DNA of 64,000 nucleotides from Ectothiorhodospira sp. BSL-9. Lineage in GTDB: Bacteria > Pseudomonadota > Gammaproteobacteria > Ectothiorhodospirales > Ectothiorhodospiraceae. Both the position numbers and the translations under genes were made by a program. The notes beneath the pieces were generated by a model, which saw only the letters and a list, made by a program, of their open reading frames with translations, searched no databases and was not told the DNA's origin. Position 1 is the stretch's first letter; every line of letters starts with the position of its first letter. Positions 43,712-53,018 of this stretch are shown piece by piece. The stretch covers positions 2,242,001 to 2,306,000 of the forward strand of contig NZ_CP011994.1 of the NCBI RefSeq assembly GCF_001632845.1. Reading direction: 5' to 3'.

Positions 43712-45487
43712 ATGTGCGGCATCTGCGGCGAACTGCATTTCAAGGGCACCCGGCCCGACCTGACCTCCATCCGGCGCATGCTGGATCGGCTGGAGCGTCG
43801 GGGGCCTGATCACGAGGGGAGTTACTCCGATGGCCCCCTGGCCTTCGGGCATCGGCGCCTGTCCATCCTGGACCTGTCGGAACGCTCCAACCAGCCCATG
43901 GTGGACCCGGAGCTGGGCCTGGCGGTGGTCTTCAACGGCACCCTCTACAACTTCCGGGAACTGCGCGCGGAGCTGGCTGGCCGGTATCGCTTCTTCTCCA
44001 CCGGGGATACCGAGGTGATCCTCAAGGCCTACCATGCCTGGGGAGAGGACTGCGTCAAACGCTTCCATGGCATGTTCGCCTTTGCGGTCTGGGATCTGCG
44101 TGAACAGCGTCTGTTCATGGGCCGCGATCGGATGGGCATCAAGCCCCTGTATTACAGCCTGACCGATCAGCGCCTGCGCTTTGCCTCCAATATCCAGGCC
44201 CTGCTGGCGGCCGGGGATGTGGACACCGGCTTTGACCCCATGGCCCTGCATCATCACTTCACGCTGCACGCGGTGGTGCCGGCGCCGCGCACCCTGTTCA
44301 AGGGCGTGCGCAAGCTGCGCCCCGGTCATACCCTGACCGTTGAGCGCGATGGCGGTACCCGGCTGCAGCGCTACTGGACCCTGGAGGCCCGCCGCCCCGA
44401 CACGCCGTTGTCCCCGGAGGAATGGACCCAGGCCATCCACGACAGCCTGCGCCAGGCGGTGAAAAAGCGGCTGGAGGTGGCGGATGTGCCGGTGGGCGTG
44501 CTGCTCTCCGGTGGGCTGGATTCCAGCCTGCTGGTGGCCCTGCTGGCCGAGTCCGGGGCCCGTAACCTGCAGACCTTTACCGTGGGCTTCGAGGATCAGC
44601 CCGAGGAGAAGGGCAGCGAGTTCGAGTTCTCCGATCCGGTGGCCGAGCGTTACGCCACGGTCCATCATCGCTTCCACGTGCCCAACGACCAGGTGCTGCA
44701 GCGTCTGCCCGAGGCGGTGGACCAGATGGCCGAGCCCATGGTGGGTCAGGATGCGGTGGCCTTCTACCTGCTGTCCGAGCAGGTGTCCCAGCATGTGAAG
44801 GTGGTGCAGTCGGGGCAGGGGGCCGACGAGGTCTTCGCCGGCTATTTCTGGTACCCGCGCATGGTGGCTGAAACGGAGGGCTCTCGGGTGGAGCGCTTCG
44901 CGCGGCATTACTTCGACCGGGATCACGACGAGTTCCTGCAGATGCTGGCCCCGGAACTGGTGAGCGAGGATCACACCCGTGCCCTGATCGAGGCGGCCCT
45001 GAGCGAGCCGGGGGCCGATACCCTGCTGGATGCGGTGCTGCGCCTGGATGTGACCACCCTGGTGGTGGATGATCCGGTCAAGCGTGTGGACAACATGACC
45101 ATGGCCTGGGGTCTGGAGGCCCGGGTGCCCTTCCTGGATCACGAACTGGTGGAACTGGCCGCACGCATGCCACCGGAACTCAAGCTGGCCGAGGGGGGCA
45201 AGGGGGTGCTCAAGCACATCTCCCGAGGGCTGTTGCCGGATTCGGTGATCGATCGCCCCAAGGGCTATTTCCCGCTACCGGCGCTGAAATACGTGCGCGG
45301 CCCGTTCCTGGACTTCATGCGTGACATCCTGGACTCCCAGGCCTGTCGGGAGCGGGGGCTGTATCAGCGGGATTACGTGGAGCGCTTGCTGGCCGAGCCG
45401 GAGAAGCACCTCACCCGCATCCAGGGCAGCAAGCTCTGGCATCTGGCCCTGCTGGAGTTCTGGCTACAGCGCCAGGGCATCTCCTGA
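43712..45487 (+). CDS. N-acetylglutaminylglutamine amidotransferase-like asparagine synthase
   Basis: Glutamine-hydrolysing amidotransferase of 591 residues: class II glutaminase (C2 nucleophile, MCGICGE; RGPDHEG; FNGTLYNFRELRAEL) and an asparagine synthase domain with the pyrophosphate loop LLSGGLDSSL. The form HHHFTLHAVVPAPRTLFKGVRKL and its length are those of the NAGGN-type enzyme (TIGR03104), which amidates N-acetylglutaminylglutamine, an osmolyte. The usual partner, a bifunctional acetyltransferase/ATP-grasp gene, is not adjacent; upstream is the HepT/MntA pair and downstream grxD. Confidence 0.85.
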   Translation: MCGICGELHFKGTRPDLTSIRRMLDRLERRGPDHEGSYSDGPLAFGHRRLSILDLSERSNQPMVDPELGLAVVFNGTLYNFRELRAELAGRYRFFSTGDTEVILKAYHAWGEDCVKRFHGMFAFAVWDLREQRLFMGRDRMGIKPLYYSLTDQRLRFASNIQALLAAGDVDTGFDPMALHHHFTLHAVVPAPRTLFKGVRKLRPGHTLTVERDGGTRLQRYWTLEARRPDTPLSPEEWTQAIHDSLRQAVKKRLEVADVPVGVLLSGGLDSSLLVALLAESGARNLQTFTVGFEDQPEEKGSEFEFSDPVAERYATVHHRFHVPNDQVLQRLPEAVDQMAEPMVGQDAVAFYLLSEQVSQHVKVVQSGQGADEVFAGYFWYPRMVAETEGSRVERFARHYFDRDHDEFLQMLAPELVSEDHTRALIEAALSEPGADTLLDAVLRLDVTTLVVDDPVKRVDNMTMAWGLEARVPFLDHELVELAARMPPELKLAEGGKGVLKHISRGLLPDSVIDRPKGYFPLPALKYVRGPFLDFMRDILDSQACRERGLYQRDYVERLLAEPEKHLTRIQGSKLWHLALLEFWLQRQGIS

Positions 45488-45517
45488 GCGCCATGGGAGC
45501 GGCCCCTGTCCCGTGGT

Positions 45518-45543
45518 ACCATACGGAATTAATCAGGTATGGT
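45518..45543. promoter_or_regulatory. Inverted repeat upstream of grxD
   Basis: ACCATAC (45518-45524) and GTATGGT (45537-45543) are perfect reverse complements separated by 12 AT-rich bases, 65 bases before the grxD start. The 19-base half-site centre spacing suits a dimeric repressor. It does not match the IscR consensus well; it may alternatively be the 3' stem of the preceding transcript, but no T-run follows. Confidence 0.4.
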
Positions 45544-45607
45544 CGGGTCATAGCGACAACGGCCCGACCGACGCATCATCAACACAAGACAACACGAGGT
45601 AATGCAA

Positions 45608-45925
45608 GTGGACGCTCTCGACCGCATCCGTCAGCAGGTGGAAGAAAACCCCGTCGTCATTTACATGAAGGGCACTCCGCAGTTTCCCATGTGCGGGTTC
45701 TCCAACCGGGCGGTATCGGCGCTCAAGGAGTGCGGTAAGCCCTTTGCCTACGTGAACGTGCTGGCCGACCAGGACGTCATGCAGAGCCTGCCCAGCTTCG
45801 CCAACTGGCCCACCTTCCCGCAGATCTACGTAAAGGGTGAATTGATCGGCGGCTGTGACATCACCCTGGAGATGTTCGAGTCGGGAGAGCTGCAGACCCT
45901 GGTGGCGGAGGCGGCGGGGGAGTAA
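45608..45925 (+). CDS. grxD: Monothiol glutaredoxin (Grx4 type)
   Basis: CGFS-type monothiol glutaredoxin in Fe-S cluster trafficking. The active-site C29 is in QFPMCGFS and the glutathione-binding TFPQIYVKGELIGGCD follows. The GTG at 45608 is chosen because GAGG (45596-45599) is 8 bases upstream, whereas for ATG 45602 the gap would be only 2 bases; GTG also gives the family N-terminus (MDALDRIRQQVEENP). Confidence 0.92.
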   Translation: MDALDRIRQQVEENPVVIYMKGTPQFPMCGFSNRAVSALKECGKPFAYVNVLADQDVMQSLPSFANWPTFPQIYVKGELIGGCDITLEMFESGELQTLVAEAAGE

Positions 45926-45932
45926 GGCCCGC

Positions 45933-46895
45933 TTAGCTGACCACCACCTCATTCCCCCCGGCCGCGCGGGCCTCTTCCAGATTGCTGCCCGCCTTTTTCA
46001 TGAGTTCGCGGATGGTCAGTAGCGGCTGCTGGTAATCGTGGAAATGGGCGCCGATGGATACACGGATGGGCACCTTGCCCTCCGAGGTGGTGATGCCATC
46101 CTGGGAAAGACTGTGCAGAACGCGCCCCAGCAGTTCCCGGTTGAACTGCTGGGGAGAGTGCACGTGCAGGAGCAGGGCGAATTCCTCACCGCCGATCCGG
46201 GCCACCAGGTCGGTGGGGCGTACCGACAGTCGCAGGCGCTTGGCAAACCCCAGCAATACCTCATCCCCCATGTCGTGCCCCAGATGCTGGGTGACCTGAT
46301 CCACATGATCCAGGTCCACCAGCGCCAGGCACAGCCCGCCCCCGCGTGCCTGGGTCTCCAGCACCAGTACCTCCAGCCGCTGGTTCAGGGCACGTTGATT
46401 GGCCAGGCCGGTGATGGGGTCGGTGGTGGAGAGATTCTCCATGTGCTGATTGGCCGCCTTCAGGGCCGCTGACGTCTCCAGCAAGCGATTCTGCAGCGTC
46501 GCCATGCGCCCCGCCGCGAACACGCGGGCGGCCAGCTGCATGTTGTGGATCGGCTTGGTGAGATAGTCGTCCACCCCCTGATGGAAGGCCTCCAGCATGG
46601 CCTCATCCCCCTCCTTGGCGGTGAACAGGATGATGGCCGTGTAGCGATTCTCCTCCTCGTCCCGCGTGCGGATGGCCGCCGTCAACTCCAGCCCGTTCAT
46701 ATCCGGCATCACCCAGTCTGCCAGTACCACGTCGGCGCGCCGCTGGCCCAGCAGTGACAGGGCTTCGGGGGCCGAGGCCGCCAGCCTCACATCATCGTAG
46801 CCCACCCGTTCAAGGGTGTTCTTCAACACCGTTCGACTGTACTGCATGTCATCGACAATGAGGATGGACAGAGCGGGAGGTGTTGAAGGACTCAT
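45933..46895 (-). CDS. Response regulator with GGDEF diguanylate cyclase domain
   Basis: Receiver domain to about residue 120 (D15, D16; phosphoacceptor D60 in VVLADWVMPDMNG; K114 in YLTKPI), a coiled-coil linker (about 125-155), then a GGDEF domain. The active-site motif is GGEEF (235-239), and an RxxD inhibitory site (RPTD, 226-229) lies five residues before it. It should make c-di-GMP with product feedback. The gene lies downstream of pyrC and rnt on the same strand. Confidence 0.92.
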   Translation of the reverse strand: MSPSTPPALSILIVDDMQYSRTVLKNTLERVGYDDVRLAASAPEALSLLGQRRADVVLADWVMPDMNGLELTAAIRTRDEEENRYTAIILFTAKEGDEAMLEAFHQGVDDYLTKPIHNMQLAARVFAAGRMATLQNRLLETSAALKAANQHMENLSTTDPITGLANQRALNQRLEVLVLETQARGGGLCLALVDLDHVDQVTQHLGHDMGDEVLLGFAKRLRLSVRPTDLVARIGGEEFALLLHVHSPQQFNRELLGRVLHSLSQDGITTSEGKVPIRVSIGAHFHDYQQPLLTIRELMKKAGSNLEEARAAGGNEVVVS

Positions 46896-46954
46896 CTCAG
46901 CCGACCGGTTGGGGTGAAAGTGTGACGCACGTCTCCTTCCTTATAAGCAAGCCA

Positions 46955-47611
46955 TCAGGCCTTGTCCACGTTTTCCGTCACCAGCGGCGTCACATGGCCG
47001 TTCCAGCGGTTCATCACATCACAAAAGATATCGGCGGTCTTTTCGGCATCGTAGGTGGCCGAATGGGCCTCGGCGTTGTCCCAGGAAAGGCCCGCCTGCT
47101 GCGCGGCCCGGGCCAGGACTGTCTGGCCATAGGCCATGGCCGAGAGGGTGACCGTGTCCAGGTTGCTGAAGGGGTGAAAGGGGTTGCGCTTGAGCTTGGT
47201 GCGCTCGGCGGTGGCGTTCACGAAGGCCAGATCGAAGCCGGCATTGTGACCCACCAGGATGGCCCGGGTGCAATGGTTGAGCTTGACCTCCTGACGCACC
47301 TCGCGAAAGACCTCCCGCAGTGCCTCGTCCTCCGGCGTGGCGATCCGCAGGGGGTGCCAGGGGTTGATGCCGGTGACCTCCAGGGACTTGGGGTCCATGT
47401 GCGCCCCTTCAAAGGGTTGCACATGATGGGACAGGGTGCGGTGGCGGTGGATGTAGCCCTGCGCATCCATGCGCAGGATGACGGCGGCGATTTGCAGCAG
47501 CGCGTCGGTTTGCGGGTTGAAGCCCCCGGTTTCCACGTCCACCACGACGGGTAGAAAGCCACGGAACCGGTTGCCCATGGGGCGAAAGTCAGCATCTTCG
47601 GTCATGGGCAT
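46955..47611 (-). CDS. rnt: Ribonuclease T
   Basis: DEDD-family 3'-5' exoribonuclease for tRNA end turnover and stable RNA maturation. Exo I is [12 protein letters not shown], Exo II is [10 protein letters not shown], and Exo III is [11 protein letters not shown], the DEDDh pattern. Length 218 matches RNase T (215). Two in-frame ATGs (47611, 47605) are possible starts. Lies 35 bases downstream of pyrC. Confidence 0.94.
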   Translation of the reverse strand: MPMTEDADFRPMGNRFRGFLPVVVDVETGGFNPQTDALLQIAAVILRMDAQGYIHRHRTLSHHVQPFEGAHMDPKSLEVTGINPWHPLRIATPEDEALREVFREVRQEVKLNHCTRAILVGHNAGFDLAFVNATAERTKLKRNPFHPFSNLDTVTLSAMAYGQTVLARAAQQAGLSWDNAEAHSATYDAEKTADIFCDVMNRWNGHVTPLVTENVDKA

Positions 47612-47646
47612 AGGGTATCAGGTCTCGAGGGACTGGGGGCTTTCCC

Positions 47647-48690
47647 TCAGTCCACCAGCCGCCAGCTGATCTCGCCACCTGCTCGCAAGGGCACCACCTT
47701 CTCGCCGCCGAAGGGGTACGCCTGCGGCATTGTCCAGGGCTCGCGCCTGAGGGTGATGACGTCCTCGTTGACCGGCAGGCCGTAGAAGGCCGGGCCGTTC
47801 AGGCTGGCAAAGGCTTCCAGTTTGTCCAGTGCGCCGGCCTGCTCGAAGGCCTCCGCATAGAACTCGATGGCCGCCGGGGCACTGAAGATGCCGGCACAGC
47901 CGCAGGCGCTCTCCTTGGCCCCCTGGGGGTGCGGGGCGCTGTCCGTGCCCAGGAAGAAACGTGGGTGCCCTTCCGCCAGAGCCTCCATGATGGCCACCCG
48001 ATGGGTTTCCCGCTTGAGCACGGGCAGGCAGAAGTGATGGGGACGCATGCCTCCCTGGAACAGCGCATTGCGGTTCATGAGGATGTGCTGAGGGGTGACG
48101 GTGGCACCCACACGCTCCGGTGCCTGACGCACAAAGTCCACCGCATGGGCCGTGGTAATGTGCTCCAGCACGATCTTCAGCCCCGGGAACTGCTCCACCA
48201 GCGGGATCAGGGTGTTGTCGATGAACACCTGTTCGCGATCGAAGATGTCCACCGAGGGGGCCGTGGCCTCACCATGCACCAGCAGCGGCAGGCCCAGGTC
48301 CTGCATGGCCTGCAGGGTGGGGTAGGTGTGCCGGATATCACTCACCCCCGCATCGGAATGGGTGGTGGCCCCTGCCGGGTAGAGCTTCACGCCCAGTATC
48401 ACGCCACTGTCCACCGCCTTGCGAATCTCCTCGGGGGAGGTGCTGTCGGTGAGATAGATTGTCATCAATGGATTGAAGTTAGAACCCTGCGGCAAGGCAT
48501 CAAGAATGCGCTCACGATATTGCAGGGCCTGCTCCACACTCACCACCGGCGGTTTGAGATTCGGCATGATCACCGCCCGTGCGAACTGTCTCGCCGAATG
48601 CGGCACTGCATCACCCAGAACGTCACCATCCCTTACATGCAAATGCCAGTCATCAGGGCGCCGGATACGCAGTTCTTCGATTGTTGCCAT
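47647..48690 (-). CDS. pyrC: Dihydroorotase
   Basis: Zinc amidohydrolase of pyrimidine biosynthesis, class II (PyrC), 347 residues. Metal-site elements: DDWHLHVRDGD, the carboxylated lysine in GVKLYPAGATTHS, HGEAT, LEHITTAHAV and LGTDSAPHPQGAKES. First gene of a possible pyrC-rnt operon. Confidence 0.96.
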   Translation of the reverse strand: MATIEELRIRRPDDWHLHVRDGDVLGDAVPHSARQFARAVIMPNLKPPVVSVEQALQYRERILDALPQGSNFNPLMTIYLTDSTSPEEIRKAVDSGVILGVKLYPAGATTHSDAGVSDIRHTYPTLQAMQDLGLPLLVHGEATAPSVDIFDREQVFIDNTLIPLVEQFPGLKIVLEHITTAHAVDFVRQAPERVGATVTPQHILMNRNALFQGGMRPHHFCLPVLKRETHRVAIMEALAEGHPRFFLGTDSAPHPQGAKESACGCAGIFSAPAAIEFYAEAFEQAGALDKLEAFASLNGPAFYGLPVNEDVITLRREPWTMPQAYPFGGEKVVPLRAGGEISWRLVD

Positions 48691-48761
48691 TGTGTGATTT
48701 TCCTAGATTAAATCGGGACTTGGCGTGCTGCAGTGAAGCATTTTCAGCCTTGCCCGGTTTC

Positions 48762-48778
48762 TTGACCTGTTGCGTCAA
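48762..48778. promoter_or_regulatory. Palindrome in the aceE promoter region
   Basis: TTGAC (48762-48766) and GTCAA (48774-48778) form a perfect dyad with a 7-base centre in the 245-base gap between pyrC and aceE, 158 bases before the aceE start. It could be a PdhR/GntR-type or other operator, or TTGACC could be a -35. No matching -10 is convincing. Confidence 0.35.
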
Positions 48779-48935
48779 AAGTTCGAACATACCGGATAAG
48801 GCGGTATCGCACAGCCTCACTAAAACGATAACAACAGTGTTTCAAAACCACCCCCCGCGCTTGTGATGAACCACCCTCTCGTGTGGGGCGATGACGAGTG
48901 TCTAAAGCCGGGCCCTAACGGATGGAGAATGATTG

Positions 48936-51599
48936 ATGAACGCGCAGACAATGCCGCAGGATCTGGACGCGCAGGAAACGCAGGAATGGCTGGACGCCCT
49001 TGAAGCCGTCATCCAGGCCGATGGCCCGGAACGCGCTCACTACCTGCTGGAAAAGCTGGTGGACCAGGCCCGGCGTTCCGGTACCTTCCTGCCTTACTCC
49101 GCCAATACCGCCTACGTCAATACCATCCCCCCGCACCTGGAGCCGGAATATCCCGGTGACGCGGAACTGGAACACCGCATCCGCTCGTACATTCGCTGGA
49201 ACGCCCTGCTCATGGTGGTCAAGGCCAATCGTATCAGTTCGGAGCTGGGTGGGCACATTGCCAGCTTCGCCTCGGCGGCCACCTTGTACGACGTGGGCTT
49301 CAATCATTTCTGGCGCGCCCCCAGCCACGAGCACGGCGGCGACCTGGTCTTCATCCAGGGACACTCCGCCCCCGGCATCTATGCCCGGTCCTTTCTGGAG
49401 GGTCGGCTGAGCGAGCAGCAACTGGATGGTTTCCGCCAGGAGGTGGCGGGCAACGGGCTGCCGTCCTATCCCCACCCCTGGCTGATGCCGGACTACTGGC
49501 AATTCCCCACGGTGAGCATGGGGCTGGGCCCCATCGCCAGCATCATGCAGGCCCGCTTCATGAAATACATGAATGATCGCGGGCTGGCCAGCAGCCGGGA
49601 TCGCAAGGTCTGGTCATTCCTGGGGGATGGCGAGACCGACGAGCCGGAATCCCTCGGCGCCATCAGCCTGGCGGCCCGGGAAAAGCTGGACAACCTGATC
49701 TTCGTGGTTAACTGCAACCTGCAGCGCCTGGATGGCCCGGTGCGCGGTAATGGCAAGATTGTCCAGGAACTGGAGGCGATGTTCCGTGGGGCCGGCTGGA
49801 ACGTGATCAAGGTGCTCTGGGGCGGGTACTGGGATCCCCTGCTGGCCAGGGACACCAAGGGCCTGCTCAAGCAGCGCATGATGGAGGCCGTGGATGGCGA
49901 CTATCAGAACTACAAGGCCAAGGATGGTGCCTACGTGCGCGAGCACTTCTTTGGAAAGTATCCGGAGCTCAAGGCCATGGTGGCCAATATGTCCGATCCG
50001 GATATCTGGCGTCTCAACCGGGGCGGTCACGACCCCTTCAAGGTGTATGCCGCCTACGAGGCTGCGGCGAACCATACCGGCCAGCCCACCGTGATCCTGG
50101 CCCAGACGGTGAAGGGTTATGGCATGGGTTCGGCCGGCGAGGGGCAGATGCGGGCCCACCAGCAGAAGAAGATGGGCATCGAAGAGATCCGCGCCTTCCG
50201 GGACCGCTTCAGCATCCCGGCAACCGACGACGATGTGGATCAGCTGCGCTACCTCAAGCCCGCGGAGGACGCGCCGGAGATGAAATACATGCGCCAGCGG
50301 CGTGAGTCCCTGGGGGGCTATCTGCCGGTACGCAAATCCATCGTGGCACCGCTGGAGATCCCCGATCTGTCCCTGTTCGCTGGCTCGCTGGAGGACTCCG
50401 GCGACCGGGAACTGTCCACCACCATGGCCCTGGTGCGCATGCTCACCCAGCTCACCCGCGACAAGAAGGTGGGCCATCACGTGGTGCCCATCGTGCCGGA
50501 CGAGGCGCGTACCTTCGGCATGGAAGGGCTGTTCCGGCAGTTGGGTATCTATTCCTCCGTGGGGCAGCTCTACGAGCCCCAGGACAAGGACGAGGTCATG
50601 TTCTACAAGGAGGCCAAGAAGGGGCAGATCCTGGAAGAGGGCATCAACGAGGCCGGCGCCCTGTCCTCCTGGATGGCCGCCGCCACCGCCTACAGTGTGC
50701 ACGGCGTGAGCATGATCCCCTTCTACATCTTCTACTCCATGTTCGGCTTCCAGCGGGTGGGGGATCTGATCTACGCCGCCGGGGACATGCAGGCCCGGGG
50801 TTTCCTCATCGGCGGCACGGCCGGGCGCACCACACTCTCCGGCGAAGGCCTGCAGCACCAGGATGGTCACAGCCACATGATGGCCGCCAATGTGCCCAAC
50901 TGCATCAGCTATGACCCCACCTATGCGTATGAACTGGCGGTGATCCTGCACGACGGCATGCGGCGCATGTATTCGGAGCAGGAGAACGTCTTCTACTACA
51001 TCACCACCATGAACGAGAACTACCACCAGCCCGCCATGCCCGAGGGCGCCGAGGAAGGCATCCGCAAGGGCCTGTATCGTCTGCAGGCGGGGGACGAGGC
51101 CAAGGTCCGGGTGCAGCTCATGGGTTCGGGCACCATCCTGCGGGAAGTGATCGCCGCGGCTGACCTGCTGCGCGATGAGTTTGGCGTGGAGTCGGATATC
51201 TGGAGTGCCACCAGCTTCAACGAGCTGGCCCGGGAGGGTCGTGCCACCGACCGCTGGAACATGCTCAACCCCGAAAAGTCCCCGCGCGAGTCCTGGGTGT
51301 CCCAGTGCCTGGCGGATGCCCAGGGCCCGGTGGTGGCCTCCACGGATTATGTGAAGGGTTACGCCGATCAGATCCGTGCCTGGGTGCCCGGACGCTACGT
51401 CACGCTGGGCACCGACGGGTTCGGTCGCAGTGACCTGCGCCAGCGGCTGCGACACCATTTCGAGGTGGACCGCTACTACGTGGCCGTGGCCGCCCTCAAG
51501 GCCCTGGCAGATGAGGGGGCGCTGCCGGTGGAAACGGTCATCGAGGCGATCCGCAAGTACGAGATCGACGTGGACAAGGTCAATCCCCTGCACGCCTGA
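48936..51599 (+). CDS. aceE: Pyruvate dehydrogenase E1 component
   Basis: Homodimeric, thiamin-diphosphate-dependent E1 of the pyruvate dehydrogenase complex, 887 residues as in E. coli AceE. Family blocks include HEHGGDLVFIQGHSAPGIYARSFLEG, the ThDP-binding GDGETDEPESLGAISLAAREKLDNL...NCNLQRLDGPVRGNGK, and EYxxHGV-like regions TAYSVHGVSMIPFYIFYSMFGFQR. The ATG at 48936 has GGAGA seven bases upstream. First gene of aceE-aceF-lpd. Confidence 0.97.
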   Translation: MNAQTMPQDLDAQETQEWLDALEAVIQADGPERAHYLLEKLVDQARRSGTFLPYSANTAYVNTIPPHLEPEYPGDAELEHRIRSYIRWNALLMVVKANRISSELGGHIASFASAATLYDVGFNHFWRAPSHEHGGDLVFIQGHSAPGIYARSFLEGRLSEQQLDGFRQEVAGNGLPSYPHPWLMPDYWQFPTVSMGLGPIASIMQARFMKYMNDRGLASSRDRKVWSFLGDGETDEPESLGAISLAAREKLDNLIFVVNCNLQRLDGPVRGNGKIVQELEAMFRGAGWNVIKVLWGGYWDPLLARDTKGLLKQRMMEAVDGDYQNYKAKDGAYVREHFFGKYPELKAMVANMSDPDIWRLNRGGHDPFKVYAAYEAAANHTGQPTVILAQTVKGYGMGSAGEGQMRAHQQKKMGIEEIRAFRDRFSIPATDDDVDQLRYLKPAEDAPEMKYMRQRRESLGGYLPVRKSIVAPLEIPDLSLFAGSLEDSGDRELSTTMALVRMLTQLTRDKKVGHHVVPIVPDEARTFGMEGLFRQLGIYSSVGQLYEPQDKDEVMFYKEAKKGQILEEGINEAGALSSWMAAATAYSVHGVSMIPFYIFYSMFGFQRVGDLIYAAGDMQARGFLIGGTAGRTTLSGEGLQHQDGHSHMMAANVPNCISYDPTYAYELAVILHDGMRRMYSEQENVFYYITTMNENYHQPAMPEGAEEGIRKGLYRLQAGDEAKVRVQLMGSGTILREVIAAADLLRDEFGVESDIWSATSFNELAREGRATDRWNMLNPEKSPRESWVSQCLADAQGPVVASTDYVKGYADQIRAWVPGRYVTLGTDGFGRSDLRQRLRHHFEVDRYYVAVAALKALADEGALPVETVIEAIRKYEIDVDKVNPLHA

Positions 51600-51644
51600 T
51601 ATCCCCGGCTGTGGTGAACCTCAATTTCAGACAGGAGTTGCATG

Positions 51645-53003
51645 ATGGGCAACGTGGTTGAAGTGAAGGTCCCGGACATCGGGGACTTCAAGGATGTGGA
51701 AATCATCGAGGTATTGGTGGGCGAGGGAGACCGGGTGGAACCGGAGGACTCCCTGATCACCCTGGAGTCGGACAAGGCCTCCATGGACATCCCCTCGCCC
51801 CAGGGCGGCATCGTGAAGGGGGTGAAGCTCAAGGCCGGGGAACGGGTGTCCGAGGGTACTCCGATCCTGGACCTGGAGGTGGAAAATGCCTCAGGCGATG
51901 GAGATGCTGATTCCACCGCGAAGGAGGGCGCGGCGACACCCTCAGGCAAAGACGACCACAAGGAATCGGCCCAGGGGAGCGGGAAGGAGGCTGGACCGGC
52001 CCGGTCGGATGACACTCAACGCGGCGCAGAACAGGCAAGCGGGTCATCGGCAGCCTCGGCCGGACCACGCCCATCGCCCACCGCCGGCATCGTGAATGAA
52101 GAGGGTTTCCGCAAGGCCCACGCCTCGCCAGCCGTGCGCCGCTTTGCCCGGGAGCTGGGGGTGGACCTGGGCCGTGTGGAGGGCTCGGGTCGCAAGGGGC
52201 GCATCCTCAAGGAGGACGTGCAGGGCTTCGTCAAACGAACCCTTTCCCAGGGGGCCTCCAGTGGTCTCGGTGTGGCACCGGCCCCGGAGATCGACTTCTC
52301 CCGCTTTGGCCAGGTGGAAACCCAGGCCCTCACCAAGATCAATCGCCTCACCGGCGAATACCTGCATCGCAACTGGGTGACCATCCCCCATGTCACGCAG
52401 TTCGACGAGGCGGATATCACCGAACTGGACGGCTTTCGCCGCTCCCTGGTGGATGAGTACAAGGACAAGGGGGTGAAGATCACCTTCCTGGTCTTCCTGA
52501 TGAAGGCGGTGGTCTCGGCCCTGAAGGAGTTCCCCCGCGTGAATTCCTCGCTGGATGCCGCGGGCGAGAACCTGATCGTGAAGAAGTACTATCACCTGGG
52601 TATTGCCGTAGACACCCCCGACGGCCTGGTGGTGCCGGTGGTCCGCGACGTGGATCGCAAGAGCCTGGTGGAGCTGGCCCGGGAGCTGGCCGAGATCTCC
52701 GAGAAGGCCCGCAAGCGACGCCTGAAGAGCAAGGACATGGAGGGCGGCTGCCTCACCATCACCAGCCTGGGCGGCATCGGCGGCACCCATTTCACCCCCA
52801 TTGTGAACGCACCGGAAGTGGCCATCCTGGGGGTTTCCAAGGCCAGGATGCAGCCGGTGTGGGATGGCAAGGCGTTCAACCCCCGGCTGGTATTGCCCTT
52901 GTCGTTGTCCTACGATCACCGCGTTATCGACGGGGCCCTGGGGGCCCGGTTCACCAGTTACCTGAGCGGCCTGCTGTCCGACATGCGGCGGATGCTGCTG
53001 TAG
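51645..53003 (+). CDS. aceF: Dihydrolipoamide acetyltransferase (E2)
   Basis: Core of the pyruvate dehydrogenase complex, 452 residues. One lipoyl domain ([16 protein letters not shown], lipoyl Lys), a Ser/Gly/Ala-rich linker, an E3-binding domain (HASPAVRRFARELGVDLGRVEGSGRKGRIL), and the catalytic domain ending SLSYDHRVIDGALGARF with the active His. E. coli AceF has three lipoyl domains; one suffices here because Lpd carries its own. ATG 51645 is favoured over 51642 by AGGAG spacing. Confidence 0.96.
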   Translation: MGNVVEVKVPDIGDFKDVEIIEVLVGEGDRVEPEDSLITLESDKASMDIPSPQGGIVKGVKLKAGERVSEGTPILDLEVENASGDGDADSTAKEGAATPSGKDDHKESAQGSGKEAGPARSDDTQRGAEQASGSSAASAGPRPSPTAGIVNEEGFRKAHASPAVRRFARELGVDLGRVEGSGRKGRILKEDVQGFVKRTLSQGASSGLGVAPAPEIDFSRFGQVETQALTKINRLTGEYLHRNWVTIPHVTQFDEADITELDGFRRSLVDEYKDKGVKITFLVFLMKAVVSALKEFPRVNSSLDAAGENLIVKKYYHLGIAVDTPDGLVVPVVRDVDRKSLVELARELAEISEKARKRRLKSKDMEGGCLTITSLGGIGGTHFTPIVNAPEVAILGVSKARMQPVWDGKAFNPRLVLPLSLSYDHRVIDGALGARFTSYLSGLLSDMRRMLL

Positions 53004-53018
53004 ACGAGGAAGATATTC

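Noticed and set aside
45518-45543. IscR type 1 or type 2 binding site upstream of grxD
   Set aside because: Spacing and bases do not match the known IscR consensus closely enough.
49614-51593. 659-codon minus-strand frame opposite aceE
   Set aside because: Shadow of a full-length, conserved AceE.
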